Of a stretch of DNA of 64,000 nt, positions 14,632 to 23,792 are shown one piece after another; within the stretch, counting starts at the first letter, position 1, and each line of letters opens with the position of its first letter. Origin of the DNA: JANXUC01 sp964619065. GTDB taxonomy: Bacteria; Acidobacteriota; Terriglobia; Terriglobales; Acidobacteriaceae. Under the pieces are notes generated by a model that made no database searches, was not told the DNA's origin, and worked only from the letters and a program-made list of their open reading frames with translations. The position numbers were made by a program, and so were the translations under genes. Where the stretch lies: assembly GCA_964619065.1 (NCBI GenBank), contig CAZUCC010000019.1, positions 1 to 64,000 on the forward strand, given 5' to 3'.

Positions 14632-16122
14632 ATGGTAATCATGAAGTTTGGAGGAACGTCGGTCCAGGATGCAACTGCGATTGGGCGCGTGGCCGAAATC
14701 GTGCGCAGCCGTCAGAAACAGCATCCGGTCGTGGTGGTGAGTGCGTTTGCAAAGGTAACCGACCAACTTGTGCTTATGGGACAGCAAGCCATGTCCGGGG
14801 ATGCTGATGCCAGCCTGCAACTGCTCGCGACGCTGCGGGAGCGCCATTTGGAAACAGCACAGCAACTGTTGGGAGCGAAGGGATTGTCGAAGATCGCCGG
14901 TAGGTTGCAAGCGACATTCGCTCAGGCTGAAGCTTTTCTGCGCGGCTTGGCGGCGATACGAGAACTTTCTCCGCGCAGCAGCGACCAGGTTCTTTCGTTT
15001 GGAGAACTGCTCTCAAGTGAAATCGTGGCAGCGGCTCTGGCGGTCCGCGGATTGGCTACGGTATGGGTGGATTCGCGGAAGTGTATCGTGACCGACGCCC
15101 AACACACCCGTGCGTTGCCGTTGGCGGAAGAAACGCGGGAACGCGCGCAGGCGCAGCTCGTGCCGCTGGTGGCGAAAGAGCGTATCCCCGTGATGGGCGG
15201 GTTCATTGCCGCAACGCAAGAGGGCATTACCACCACGCTGGGACGCGGCGGGTCGGATTTTTCGGCGGCGATTGTGGGCGCAGCGCTGGATGCCGAGTCG
15301 ATCGAAATTTGGACTGACGTTGAGGGCATGATGACGACGGACCCGAGGCTGTGTCCGGATGCGCGCACGATCCGCCAGATCAGCTTCAACGAAGCCGCTG
15401 AGCTTGCTTACTTTGGCGCCAAGGTGCTGCATCCGGCGACCTTGTTGCCGGCAATTCAGAAAGATATCCCAGTGTATGTGCTGAATTCCGGCAACGTGAA
15501 AAGCAAAGGCACGCGCATTACGGCGCATGCCCCGCACGGCCGCGATACATTCCGCGCGATTACGGCCAAGACCGGTGTCAGCATGGTGAACGTTGTGGCT
15601 TCTCGCGGAATAATGGTTCACGGTTTCTTGCGGTCGGTATTTGAGGCGCTGGACCGCTATGCGGCGTCGGTGGATTTAGTGGCGATTTCGGAAGTAAGCA
15701 TGTCTTTCACCATGGAGTCGAAGCGTCTGCCCGCCGCGCTCATTGCGGACTTGGAACGGATTGCCGACGTCACGTGCGAGAGTCAGCAAGCCATCATTTG
15801 CCTGGTGGGGGAGGACATTCACGGCAAGCCCGGCATCGCCGCGAGTGTATTCGAATCGGTCGCGCAGGCGGGGGTGAATATTCGGATGATTTCGCAAGGA
15901 GCGTCAGAGATCAACATCAGCTTTGTGATCCAGGAAAGCGATGTACCGCGAGCAGTCCGCCATCTTCATGCGCGCTTTTTTACTCACACCACGCCTGTGG
16001 AAGCAGTACGTATAGCGGGCAAGCGTGCGGTGAAATTAGTGGCCAACGGCAGTGGCGGGCCGCGGAGTTCAAGCAAAGCAGCTTTGACGGAAACGAAGGC
16101 GAATACAGGGAAGGGAAATTAG
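14632..16122 (+). CDS. lysC: aspartate kinase
   Basis: Phosphorylates aspartate, the first step to lysine, threonine and methionine. The 496 residues open with KFGGTSVQ (residues 5-12) and contain GRGGSDFSAAIVGAALDA in the kinase domain, an EAAELAYFGAKVLHPAT motif, and two ACT-type regulatory regions in the last ~170 residues (VSMVNVVASRGIMVHGFL; VGEDIHGKPGIAASVFE). It is monofunctional, with no homoserine dehydrogenase domain; that enzyme is the next gene, 5 bp downstream. The start at 14632 or three codons later (MKFGG) cannot be separated. The hairpin at 14544-14578 could attenuate it. Confidence 0.95.
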   Translation: MVIMKFGGTSVQDATAIGRVAEIVRSRQKQHPVVVVSAFAKVTDQLVLMGQQAMSGDADASLQLLATLRERHLETAQQLLGAKGLSKIAGRLQATFAQAEAFLRGLAAIRELSPRSSDQVLSFGELLSSEIVAAALAVRGLATVWVDSRKCIVTDAQHTRALPLAEETRERAQAQLVPLVAKERIPVMGGFIAATQEGITTTLGRGGSDFSAAIVGAALDAESIEIWTDVEGMMTTDPRLCPDARTIRQISFNEAAELAYFGAKVLHPATLLPAIQKDIPVYVLNSGNVKSKGTRITAHAPHGRDTFRAITAKTGVSMVNVVASRGIMVHGFLRSVFEALDRYAASVDLVAISEVSMSFTMESKRLPAALIADLERIADVTCESQQAIICLVGEDIHGKPGIAASVFESVAQAGVNIRMISQGASEINISFVIQESDVPRAVRHLHARFFTHTTPVEAVRIAGKRAVKLVANGSGGPRSSSKAALTETKANTGKGN

Positions 16123-16127
16123 CCGAT

Positions 16128-17483
16128 ATGAATTCCTCTTCTCCACGAAGGGCCACTCGAAAATCGAAGGGAAAGTCCACAAACATCCGCACAGAAACAT
16201 CCACGAATATTCCTAGCACCAACGCTGCGGGGGTTTGTAAAGTGGCGATTCTCGGATTTGGCACGGTAGGCAGCTCTGTCGCGAGAATTCTCTCCGAGCA
16301 AAAGCAGGCTCCGCTCCGCCTCACGCATATTTGTAACCGCAATGTGTCGCGCAAGAAAGTGGACTGGTTGCCGGGTGATATTGGCTGGACGGAGGACATC
16401 AATGACGTGTTGCAGTCAGACGTGAACGTAGTAGTTGAAGTGATGGGCGGGCTGAAGCCTGCGGAAGACTGGATCCGGCGGGCGCTGAGCGCTGGCAAGT
16501 CGGTCGTCACGGCGAATAAACAATTGATCGCGCGGTCCGGGCCCGAACTCATCGCGCTTGCCCGGAAGATGAAGCGGCATATTGCATACGGCGCGTCGGT
16601 GGCGGGCGGTGTTCCAGTGATTTCCGGAGTGCAGGAGGGCTTGGCCGGTGACGAGCTGTTTAAGATCTGTGGCATCCTCAATGGCACGTGCAACTTTATT
16701 TTGAGCAAGATCGAGGCCACCGGAGCCGATTTCGAGAAGACGTTAGCGGAAGCACAAGCGCTGGGCTTTGCCGAAGCCGATCCCACAGATGATCTGGAAG
16801 GTCTGGATGCGCGTGCCAAGCTGGCGATTCTAGCGCGGGTGGGATTGCGCAGCCATGTGCTGCCCGAGTCGATCACGTGCCGCAGCATTCGTGGAATTGA
16901 GCCTGTGGATTTTGATTATTCCAATCAGCTCGGCTGTACGATCCGGCAAATCTCGTGGGCGGAATTACATGGCAAACATCTGCTGGCCCAGGTGAAGCCG
17001 ACGCTGGTTGCGTTGACTTCTCCATTGGCGCGCGTGCAGGGAAGCCAGAATCTGGTGATGGCGACGGGTAAGTTTGGTGGCGAGACGGTTTTCGGGGGCC
17101 ATGGTGCGGGCGGACATCCGACGGCAGTTGCGGTGGTTTCAGACATTGTTGCGATCACGCGGGTGGAACACGGTGAGGTGCAGGATGTGCCCGAGCCGGT
17201 TGCCGCTTCGCCGAGCGTGAGTGCGGATTTCACGACTCGCCACTATCTGCGATTCACCGTACAGGACCGGCCCGGAATTATTGCGGCGCTGTCAGGAATT
17301 TTCGAGAAGTGTGGCATTAACATCGATTCGCTGTTGCAGAAGCCGGGCTATTTGAAGTCGAGCCTTCCATTTGTCGTCTCGCTGGAAGCTTGTGAGGCCT
17401 CCGCCGTGAATCGTGCGATGCGGCAGATCGCACGGCTGGACTTTCTTGTAAAACCTTGTATGGACTTGCCGATTTTGGACTGA
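16128..17483 (+). CDS. hom: homoserine dehydrogenase
   Basis: Reduces aspartate semialdehyde to homoserine. 451 residues from the ATG at 16128. The same frame is open back to 15774, but that part lies inside lysC and is a shadow. After a basic 35-residue lead comes the NAD(P) site ILGFGTVGSSVARIL, then the catalytic region (YGASVAGGVPVISG, GILNGTCNFILSKIEATG, GFAEADPTDDLEGLDARAK). The C-terminal ACT domain begins at RFTVQDRPGIIAALSGIFEK, the usual threonine feedback site. The 5-bp spacing after lysC implies co-transcription. Confidence 0.96.
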   Translation: MNSSSPRRATRKSKGKSTNIRTETSTNIPSTNAAGVCKVAILGFGTVGSSVARILSEQKQAPLRLTHICNRNVSRKKVDWLPGDIGWTEDINDVLQSDVNVVVEVMGGLKPAEDWIRRALSAGKSVVTANKQLIARSGPELIALARKMKRHIAYGASVAGGVPVISGVQEGLAGDELFKICGILNGTCNFILSKIEATGADFEKTLAEAQALGFAEADPTDDLEGLDARAKLAILARVGLRSHVLPESITCRSIRGIEPVDFDYSNQLGCTIRQISWAELHGKHLLAQVKPTLVALTSPLARVQGSQNLVMATGKFGGETVFGGHGAGGHPTAVAVVSDIVAITRVEHGEVQDVPEPVAASPSVSADFTTRHYLRFTVQDRPGIIAALSGIFEKCGINIDSLLQKPGYLKSSLPFVVSLEACEASAVNRAMRQIARLDFLVKPCMDLPILD

Positions 17484-17593
17484 GGAGAGAGGGATCATGA
17501 GTCCGTTGCGTTTCGGAAATTCCCATCACGCGCATCGAAACTCTGAATTGTACTTATCGCCGGAAGGGCAGTAGAAACACAATGGAGAATTAT

Positions 17594-17640
17594 ACGCTCC
17601 GCAACCCTTGGCGGAGCGTGCATGCGCAAGTAAAGGGTTG
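17594..17640 (+). promoter_or_regulatory. candidate RNA pseudoknot in gltB leader
   Basis: ACGCTCCGC (17594-17602) pairs perfectly with GCGGAGCGT (17611-17619) around an 8-nt loop AACCCTTG. The loop bases 17603-17609 are exactly complementary to AAGGGTT at 17633-17639. The two helices form an H-type pseudoknot ending 18 nt before the gltB start. There is no U-tract. No known riboswitch consensus fits. Confidence 0.45.
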
Positions 17641-17657
17641 GGCCTTACGGGACTGAA

Positions 17658-20600
17658 ATGGCCACGATGAAGCGATTGCGGACAAAAAGCGGCTTGCCTC
17701 CGGCGCAGGGTCTCTACGATCCGGCGCACGAGCATGATGCGTGCGGCATCGGTTTCGTCGCGAACGTGCGGGGCGGCCAAAGCCACGAGATCATTCGCAA
17801 AGGCATTCAGGTTTTGATTAACCTCACACACCGCGGCGCTTGTGGATGTGATCCAGAGACCGGAGATGGCGCCGGAATTCTGATCCAAATTCCCCACAAA
17901 TTTTTTGCACGCGAGTGTGCCAAGCTGGGTTTCACCTTGCCCGCGCCCGGCGCTTACGCCGTTGGCATGACATTTCTCCCGGTGGAGAAACTAGAACGGC
18001 TGCAGTGTGAAGGAATCATCGAGCGCATCGTTCGCGAAGAGGAACTCGCGGTTCTCGGTTGGCGTGATACCCCCGTCGATGGCGCGGCGATCGGACGTGT
18101 AGCGCGAGGGTCACAGCCGTATATTCAGCAACTCTTCGTGGGGCGGCCCATTGGCATGGATGAAAACGCCTTCGAGCGCAAACTGTATGTGGTGCGCAAG
18201 CGGGCGGAATCCGAAATCGCTGCTTCGGAAATCCAGGATAAGGACATGTTTTATGTCCCCTCTCTGTCGGCGCGGACGATTGTGTACAAGGGCCTTCTAC
18301 TGGCGCCACAGATCGCGAACTTTTATGTGGAGCTTTCCGATACGGATGTGATGAGTGCGCTCTGCCTGGTGCACCAGCGTTTCTCCACGAACACTTTTCC
18401 AAGCTGGCAACTGGCGCATCCCTACCGCTACGTGGCTCACAACGGCGAAATCAATACGCTCAAAGGCAACGTGAACTGGATGCGCGCGCGGCAGTCGGTC
18501 CTGACCTCACCATTATTTGGGGACGACATCAAGAAGCTGAATCCCATCATTCCACCTGATGGCAGCGACTCTTCGAATTTCGATAATGCAGTGGAACTGC
18601 TATTCCAGACCGGGCGGGAACTTCCGCACGTGATGGCCATGCTCATTCCGGAAGCGTGGGCGGGAAATCCGCACATGAAACCGGAGAAGCGGGCGTTTTA
18701 TGAATACCACGCTTCGCTGATGGAACCGTGGGATGGTCCCGCAGCCATGGCGTTTACGGATGGCCGAGTGATAGGTGCAATGCTGGATCGCAACGGCTTG
18801 CGGCCGGGGCGGTACGTTGTGACCCAGGACGACGTGGTTGTGATGGCCTCCGAAGCTGGCGTGCTCGAGATTCCGCCGGAAGAGATCAAGATGAAGGGCC
18901 GTTTGCAGCCCGGGAAGATGTTCTTGGTCGATACCGTGGAAGGCCGTATCGTCAGTGACAAAGAAATCAAGAATCGGCTGAGTTTTCGGAAGCCTTATGC
19001 GCAATGGTTGAAAGACAATCAGATCTCGTTGGAGCAATTGCCGGAGCCGGTCCGCGTGCATGCTTCGGACCATCAGACGATTCTGAGCCGGCAGCGAGCC
19101 TTTGGCTACACAGACGAAGATCTGAAGATGATTCTGGAACCGATGGCGGCCAAGGGCGAAGAGCCCGTGGGATCGATGGGAACAGATACGCCGTTGGCTT
19201 GCCTTTCCGACAAGCCGCAACCGTTGTTCAACTACTTCAAGCAGCTGTTCGCGCAGGTGACGAATCCGCCGATCGATTCGATTCGCGAAGAGCTGGTGAT
19301 GTCGCTGATCAGTTACATCGGCACGGAAGGCAATATTCTGGAGGAGACGCCGGAGAACTGCCACACGCTGAAGCTGCAGCATCCGATTCTGACGAATCGC
19401 GACTTGGAAAAGCTGCGCCGGGTTTCGCGTGGTGACATGCTGGCCACGACGTTGCCCGCGTTGTTCCGGGCCGCCGATGGTGACATGGGCTTGAAGTTCG
19501 CGCTGGACGAACTCTGTCGTCGAGCCTCGTTGTCGGTGAAATCCGGATACAGCCTTTTGATTCTTTCCGACCGCGGTGTCGACAAGGACTACGCGCCGAT
19601 CCCTTGTTTGCTGGCGCTGGCTGCCGTGCACAATGTGCTGCTGCGGGAAGAAACGCGAACCCAGGTTGCGCTCATTATCGAGTCGGGTGAACCGCGGGAA
19701 GTAATGCACTTTGCGCTACTCGCCGGGTATGGAGCGAGCGCGATCAACCCGTATCTGGCGATCGAGACTTTTGAAGATCTGGCCCGGCGTGGCTATTTGC
19801 CGAACGGAATCACCGCGGAACTCGCAGTGAAACATTTCATCAAGGCTCTCAATAAGGGCCTGTTGAAGACATTTTCGAAGATGGGAATTTCGACGCTGCA
19901 GAGCTATCAGGGCGCGCAGGTTTTCGAAGCAATCGGACTGAACAAAGATTTGGTCGATGCGTATTTCACGGGCACCACGTCCCGTTTGGAGGGAGTCGGA
20001 CTGGGCGTGCTGGCGCGCGAAGCACTTCTGCGGCATGAGCACGCGTTCCGGCCGGCAACGGAAGTCGATACGGAGTTGGCAGTCGGAGGGAATTATCACT
20101 TCCGCACCAACGGTGAGTATCACTTGCTGAATCCGGAGACGATTGGCAAGTTGCAGCGCGCTGTCCGCGAAGATAGCTTCAAGACCTTTCAGGAGTATGC
20201 GGAACTCATCGACGGCCAAAGCCGCAAGCTCTGCACCTTGCGGGGTCTCATGCAAATGAAGAAGGCGGAGACTCCTGTTCCACTGGAAGAAGTAGAGCCG
20301 GCGAAAGAAATTGTGAAGCGTTTTACCACCGGTGCGATGTCGTTCGGCTCCATCAGCCAGGAAGCGCACGAGACACTGGCAATTGCGATGAACCGCATTG
20401 GAGGAAAATCGAATACTGGTGAGGGCGGAGAAAACGAAGCGCGTTTCACGACAGATGCAAATGGAGACTTGCGGCGAAGTGCGGTGAAACAAGTGGCTTC
20501 CGCGCGGTTTGGCGTTACGACAAACTATTTGGTCAACGCGGATGAGTTGCAGATCAAGATGGCACAGGGGGCGAAGCGCGGCGAAGGCGGCCAACTGCCG

Positions 20601-22256
20601 GGTCACAAGGTGGATGAGGGTATCGCAAAGCTGCGGCATTCCATTCCAGGCGTTGGGCTGATTTCGCCACCGCCGCACCATGATATTTATTCCATTGAAG
20701 ATCTGGCTCAACTGATCTACGACCTCAAAAACGTGAATCCAGCGGCGCGGATCGCGGTCAAGCTGGTTGCGGAAGTGGGAGTAGGAACGGTGGCTGCGGG
20801 GGTGGCCAAGGCGCATGCTGACGTCGTGTTGATCAGCGGCGATAGCGGCGGCACGGGCGCGTCTCCGTTGAGCTCGATCAAGCACGCGGGCATTCCGTGG
20901 GAATTGGGATTGGCGGAAACACAGCAAGTGCTCCTGCTGAACGATTTGCGGAGCCGCATTCGTGTACAAACGGATGGCAAGCTGCAAACCGGGCGCGATG
21001 TGGCCATTGCGGCGTTGTTGGGCGCGGAGGAATTCGGCTTTGCGACCGCACCGTTGGTGGCCATGGGTTGCATCATGATGCGCAAGTGTCATCTGAATAC
21101 TTGCTCGGTGGGCATTGCCACGCAAGACCCCGTGTTGCGGAAACAATTTCAGGGACAGCCCGAACACGTTATCAATTTCTTCTTCTTCATTGCCGAGCAG
21201 TTGCGCGAATACATGGCGGAGATGGGATTCCGCACCGTGGACGAAATGGTTGGACGCGTCGATATGCTGGAGACGCAGCCTGCAGTGGATCACTGGAAGG
21301 CCAGCGGCTTGGATCTCTCGGCTATCCTGTACAACCCGCCGGTGCCGGGGCGTGTGGCACGGCGCTGCGTGCAGGCGCAGGATCATGGGCTGAGCCAGGC
21401 ACTCGACTACAGGCTGATTGAGGATGCGCGCCCTGCGCTGGAGAATCGCACACCTCGCGAGATCCACTTGCCCATCCGCAACGTGCATCGCACGGTAGGC
21501 GCTATGTTGAGCGGCGAAATTGCGCGACGCTACGGGTCGGCGGGCTTGCCGGACGATACGATTCGCGTGCAATTCAGCGGCTCAGCCGGGCAGAGCTTTG
21601 GAGCGTTCCTGGCTGCTGGCGTCACGTTGCGGCTCGAGGGCGATGCGAACGACTATGTGGGCAAGGGGCTTTCTGGCGGGCGTGTAGTTGTGTATCCGTC
21701 GGCGCGGGCACGGTTTGCCGCGGAAGAAAATATTTTGATTGGGAACGTGGCGTTGTACGGTGCGACCAGCGGAGAAGCCTTTTTCAATGGTGTTGCTGGG
21801 GAGCGTTTCGCAGTTAGAAACTCTGGAGCCCTTGCCGTGGTGGAAGGCGTGGGCGACCACGGCTGCGAATATATGACAAACGGCTTGGTGGTCGTGCTCG
21901 GCGCCTGCGGAAGGAATTTTGCGGCGGGCATGAGCGGTGGCATCGCGTACGTTTTTGACGAACGCTTCGATTTCGCCAGCAAGCGCTGCAATCTGGCGTC
22001 GGTGGATCTCGATCCTGTGCTGGAACCGAGTGACGTGGAACTCGTGCACCGTCTGGTATCGCGGCACTTGGAGTTGACCGGCAGCCGGCGCGCAAAGTCG
22101 ATTCTGGAACATTGGCTGGAAATGCTGCCCCGGTTCATCAAAGTTTTCCCGCACGAGTACAAACGCGTGCAGGGCGTGACGCGCACGCAGCAGCCTTACA
22201 TACCCGGGCAGCTACTGTCTGTTGAGGCCGGAGCTGGGCAGGTGCGGCATGGGTAA
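17658..22256 (+). CDS. gltB: glutamate synthase, large (alpha) subunit
   Basis: Makes glutamate from glutamine and 2-oxoglutarate; 1532 residues, the usual length. The N-terminal class II glutaminase starts at DACGIGF, where Cys29 would be the nucleophile after propeptide removal. The central and FMN/synthase domains include TTGAMSFGSISQEAHETLA, GEGGENEARF and GGTGASPLSSIKHAGIPWEL. The 3Fe-4S cluster cysteines are in GCIMMRKCHLNTCSVG. The C-terminal GXGXG beta-helix carries SAGQSFGAFLAAGVTLRLEG. It follows hom by 174 bp and overlaps gltD by 8 bp. The short leader can form a pseudoknot. No strong ribosome site precedes 17658, so the start could be three codons downstream. Confidence 0.97.
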   Translation: MATMKRLRTKSGLPPAQGLYDPAHEHDACGIGFVANVRGGQSHEIIRKGIQVLINLTHRGACGCDPETGDGAGILIQIPHKFFARECAKLGFTLPAPGAYAVGMTFLPVEKLERLQCEGIIERIVREEELAVLGWRDTPVDGAAIGRVARGSQPYIQQLFVGRPIGMDENAFERKLYVVRKRAESEIAASEIQDKDMFYVPSLSARTIVYKGLLLAPQIANFYVELSDTDVMSALCLVHQRFSTNTFPSWQLAHPYRYVAHNGEINTLKGNVNWMRARQSVLTSPLFGDDIKKLNPIIPPDGSDSSNFDNAVELLFQTGRELPHVMAMLIPEAWAGNPHMKPEKRAFYEYHASLMEPWDGPAAMAFTDGRVIGAMLDRNGLRPGRYVVTQDDVVVMASEAGVLEIPPEEIKMKGRLQPGKMFLVDTVEGRIVSDKEIKNRLSFRKPYAQWLKDNQISLEQLPEPVRVHASDHQTILSRQRAFGYTDEDLKMILEPMAAKGEEPVGSMGTDTPLACLSDKPQPLFNYFKQLFAQVTNPPIDSIREELVMSLISYIGTEGNILEETPENCHTLKLQHPILTNRDLEKLRRVSRGDMLATTLPALFRAADGDMGLKFALDELCRRASLSVKSGYSLLILSDRGVDKDYAPIPCLLALAAVHNVLLREETRTQVALIIESGEPREVMHFALLAGYGASAINPYLAIETFEDLARRGYLPNGITAELAVKHFIKALNKGLLKTFSKMGISTLQSYQGAQVFEAIGLNKDLVDAYFTGTTSRLEGVGLGVLAREALLRHEHAFRPATEVDTELAVGGNYHFRTNGEYHLLNPETIGKLQRAVREDSFKTFQEYAELIDGQSRKLCTLRGLMQMKKAETPVPLEEVEPAKEIVKRFTTGAMSFGSISQEAHETLAIAMNRIGGKSNTGEGGENEARFTTDANGDLRRSAVKQVASARFGVTTNYLVNADELQIKMAQGAKRGEGGQLPGHKVDEGIAKLRHSIPGVGLISPPPHHDIYSIEDLAQLIYDLKNVNPAARIAVKLVAEVGVGTVAAGVAKAHADVVLISGDSGGTGASPLSSIKHAGIPWELGLAETQQVLLLNDLRSRIRVQTDGKLQTGRDVAIAALLGAEEFGFATAPLVAMGCIMMRKCHLNTCSVGIATQDPVLRKQFQGQPEHVINFFFFIAEQLREYMAEMGFRTVDEMVGRVDMLETQPAVDHWKASGLDLSAILYNPPVPGRVARRCVQAQDHGLSQALDYRLIEDARPALENRTPREIHLPIRNVHRTVGAMLSGEIARRYGSAGLPDDTIRVQFSGSAGQSFGAFLAAGVTLRLEGDANDYVGKGLSGGRVVVYPSARARFAAEENILIGNVALYGATSGEAFFNGVAGERFAVRNSGALAVVEGVGDHGCEYMTNGLVVVLGACGRNFAAGMSGGIAYVFDERFDFASKRCNLASVDLDPVLEPSDVELVHRLVSRHLELTGSRRAKSILEHWLEMLPRFIKVFPHEYKRVQGVTRTQQPYIPGQLLSVEAGAGQVRHG

Positions 22257-23718
22257 AACCACGGGCTTCATGGAATACTCGCGGGAGCTGGCTCCTCGCC
22301 GTCCAGTTCTTGAACGAGTCAACGATTGGTTTGAAATTTATCAGGATTTTCCCGAGGAAAATCTTCGCCAGCAAGGCGCGCGTTGCATGGATTGCGGTGT
22401 GCCATTCTGCCAGAGTGGATGCCCGGTTAATAACATCATTCCAGACTGGAATGATCTGGTGTACGGCGGGCGCTGGAAAGAAGCTTTGCGGCAACTGCAC
22501 GCTACAAACAATTTTCCCGAGTTTACGGGACGGATCTGTCCCGCTCCGTGCGAAGCAGCGTGTGTTCTGGGAATCAATCAGCCGCCGGTAACCATTAAGC
22601 AGATCGAAAAGAATATCGTGGAGCGAGGGTTTGAGGAAGGCTGGATTCGGCCGGAGCCCCCCCGTGTGCGTACGGGCAAGAAAGTGGCGGTTGTAGGCTC
22701 GGGCCCAGCCGGGCTGGCGGCGGCGCAACAACTGTGCCGGGCGGGTCACGGTGTTACGGTGTACGAGAAAGCGGATCGCATCGGTGGCCTGCTGCGCTAC
22801 GGGATTCCGCACTTCAAGATGGAGAGCGCTGTCCTCGACCGACGGCTGGAGCAGATGGCTGCGGAAGGCGTGAAGTTTGTTACGAACGCCCATGTCGGTG
22901 TGAGCGTTTCCGTGGACGAACTGCGGCGCGAGTTTGATGCGATCGTGCTCGCCGGGGGCGCGGAACAGCCTCGCGATCTCAAGGTGCCAGGCCGCGAACT
23001 CAAAGGCATTCATTTTGCGATGGAATTTTTGCCACAACAAAACCGCCGTTGTCTGGGAGACTCGATCGATTCAGAAACGGAAATTCTTGCCACTGGTAAG
23101 CGCGTGGTGATTATCGGCGGCGGCGATACTGGAGCAGATTGCCTAGGGACGTGCCACCGGCAGAAGGCATTGTCCGTGCATCAGTTCGAAATTATGCCCA
23201 TGCCGCCGCTGGAGCGGTCTCCGCAAACACCTTGGCCGTTGTGGCCGATGCAGTTGCGTGTCGAAGGCGCCCACGAAGAGGGCGGGGTGCGGGAATGGGC
23301 CGTGGCAACTGCGAAATTCACCGGAGCTGAAGGTAATGTTACCCAGCTCCACGGCTTGCGAGTTGGGCAGCCGCCGAAGTTTGAGCCGATAACGGGTAGC
23401 GAGTTCACATTGGATGTGGATCTGGTATTGATTGCGATGGGATTCTCCGGCCCTGTCCGTACTGGGATGATCGAGCAGTTGGGCGTCGCGCTCGATGGGC
23501 GAGGGAACGTGGCGGCGGACGAAAATTACATGTGCTCCGTGCCCGGTGTTTTTGCTGCTGGCGACACGCGCCGCGGGCAATCTCTAGTCGTGTGGGCGAT
23601 TTCGGAAGGCCGCAAAGCCGCGGAGGGTGTGCACCGATATTTGCAGGCATCCGCGAATGAGAAATTGGCTGCACCGCTAAGTGGGCTATTACGACCAATA
23701 AGTCAATCGGTGGCTTAG
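22249..23718 (+). CDS. gltD: glutamate synthase, small (beta) subunit
   Basis: Supplies electrons from NADPH to the large subunit. 489 residues from the ATG at 22249 (MGKTTGFMEYSRE), which overlaps the gltB stop and has GGGCAGG upstream; an upstream in-frame TTG at 22222 is less likely. N-terminal Fe-S cysteines are in CMDCGVPFCQSGCPVNN and GRICPAPCEAAC. The FAD site is VAVVGSGPAGLAAAQQL and the NADPH site VVIIGGGDTGADC. The end has the second FAD motif, VPGVFAAGDTRRGQSLVVWA. Translational coupling with gltB fits the 1:1 complex. Confidence 0.97.
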   Translation: MGKTTGFMEYSRELAPRRPVLERVNDWFEIYQDFPEENLRQQGARCMDCGVPFCQSGCPVNNIIPDWNDLVYGGRWKEALRQLHATNNFPEFTGRICPAPCEAACVLGINQPPVTIKQIEKNIVERGFEEGWIRPEPPRVRTGKKVAVVGSGPAGLAAAQQLCRAGHGVTVYEKADRIGGLLRYGIPHFKMESAVLDRRLEQMAAEGVKFVTNAHVGVSVSVDELRREFDAIVLAGGAEQPRDLKVPGRELKGIHFAMEFLPQQNRRCLGDSIDSETEILATGKRVVIIGGGDTGADCLGTCHRQKALSVHQFEIMPMPPLERSPQTPWPLWPMQLRVEGAHEEGGVREWAVATAKFTGAEGNVTQLHGLRVGQPPKFEPITGSEFTLDVDLVLIAMGFSGPVRTGMIEQLGVALDGRGNVAADENYMCSVPGVFAAGDTRRGQSLVVWAISEGRKAAEGVHRYLQASANEKLAAPLSGLLRPISQSVA

Positions 23719-23792
23719 TTGGGTGCAGGAGTGCGGTTGATTCCCTCTCTGAGCGTTTCTCACAAGAGTTGAGTTTTGTGGAGTCGAGTAAG

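Noticed and set aside
15774..16127. Upstream extension of the homoserine dehydrogenase frame
   Set aside because: It overlaps the end of lysC in another frame and shows no homology-like pattern; the ATG at 16128 fits gene spacing.
17594..17640. Assignment of the gltB leader to SAM-II, preQ1 or glutamine riboswitch classes
   Set aside because: Only the pseudoknot topology is shared; the conserved bases of those classes as I know them are not present.
19716..21572. 618-codon minus-strand open frame
   Set aside because: It lies wholly antisense to gltB. Its composition (His, Arg, Gln rich, no domain) is that of a shadow frame in GC-rich coding DNA.
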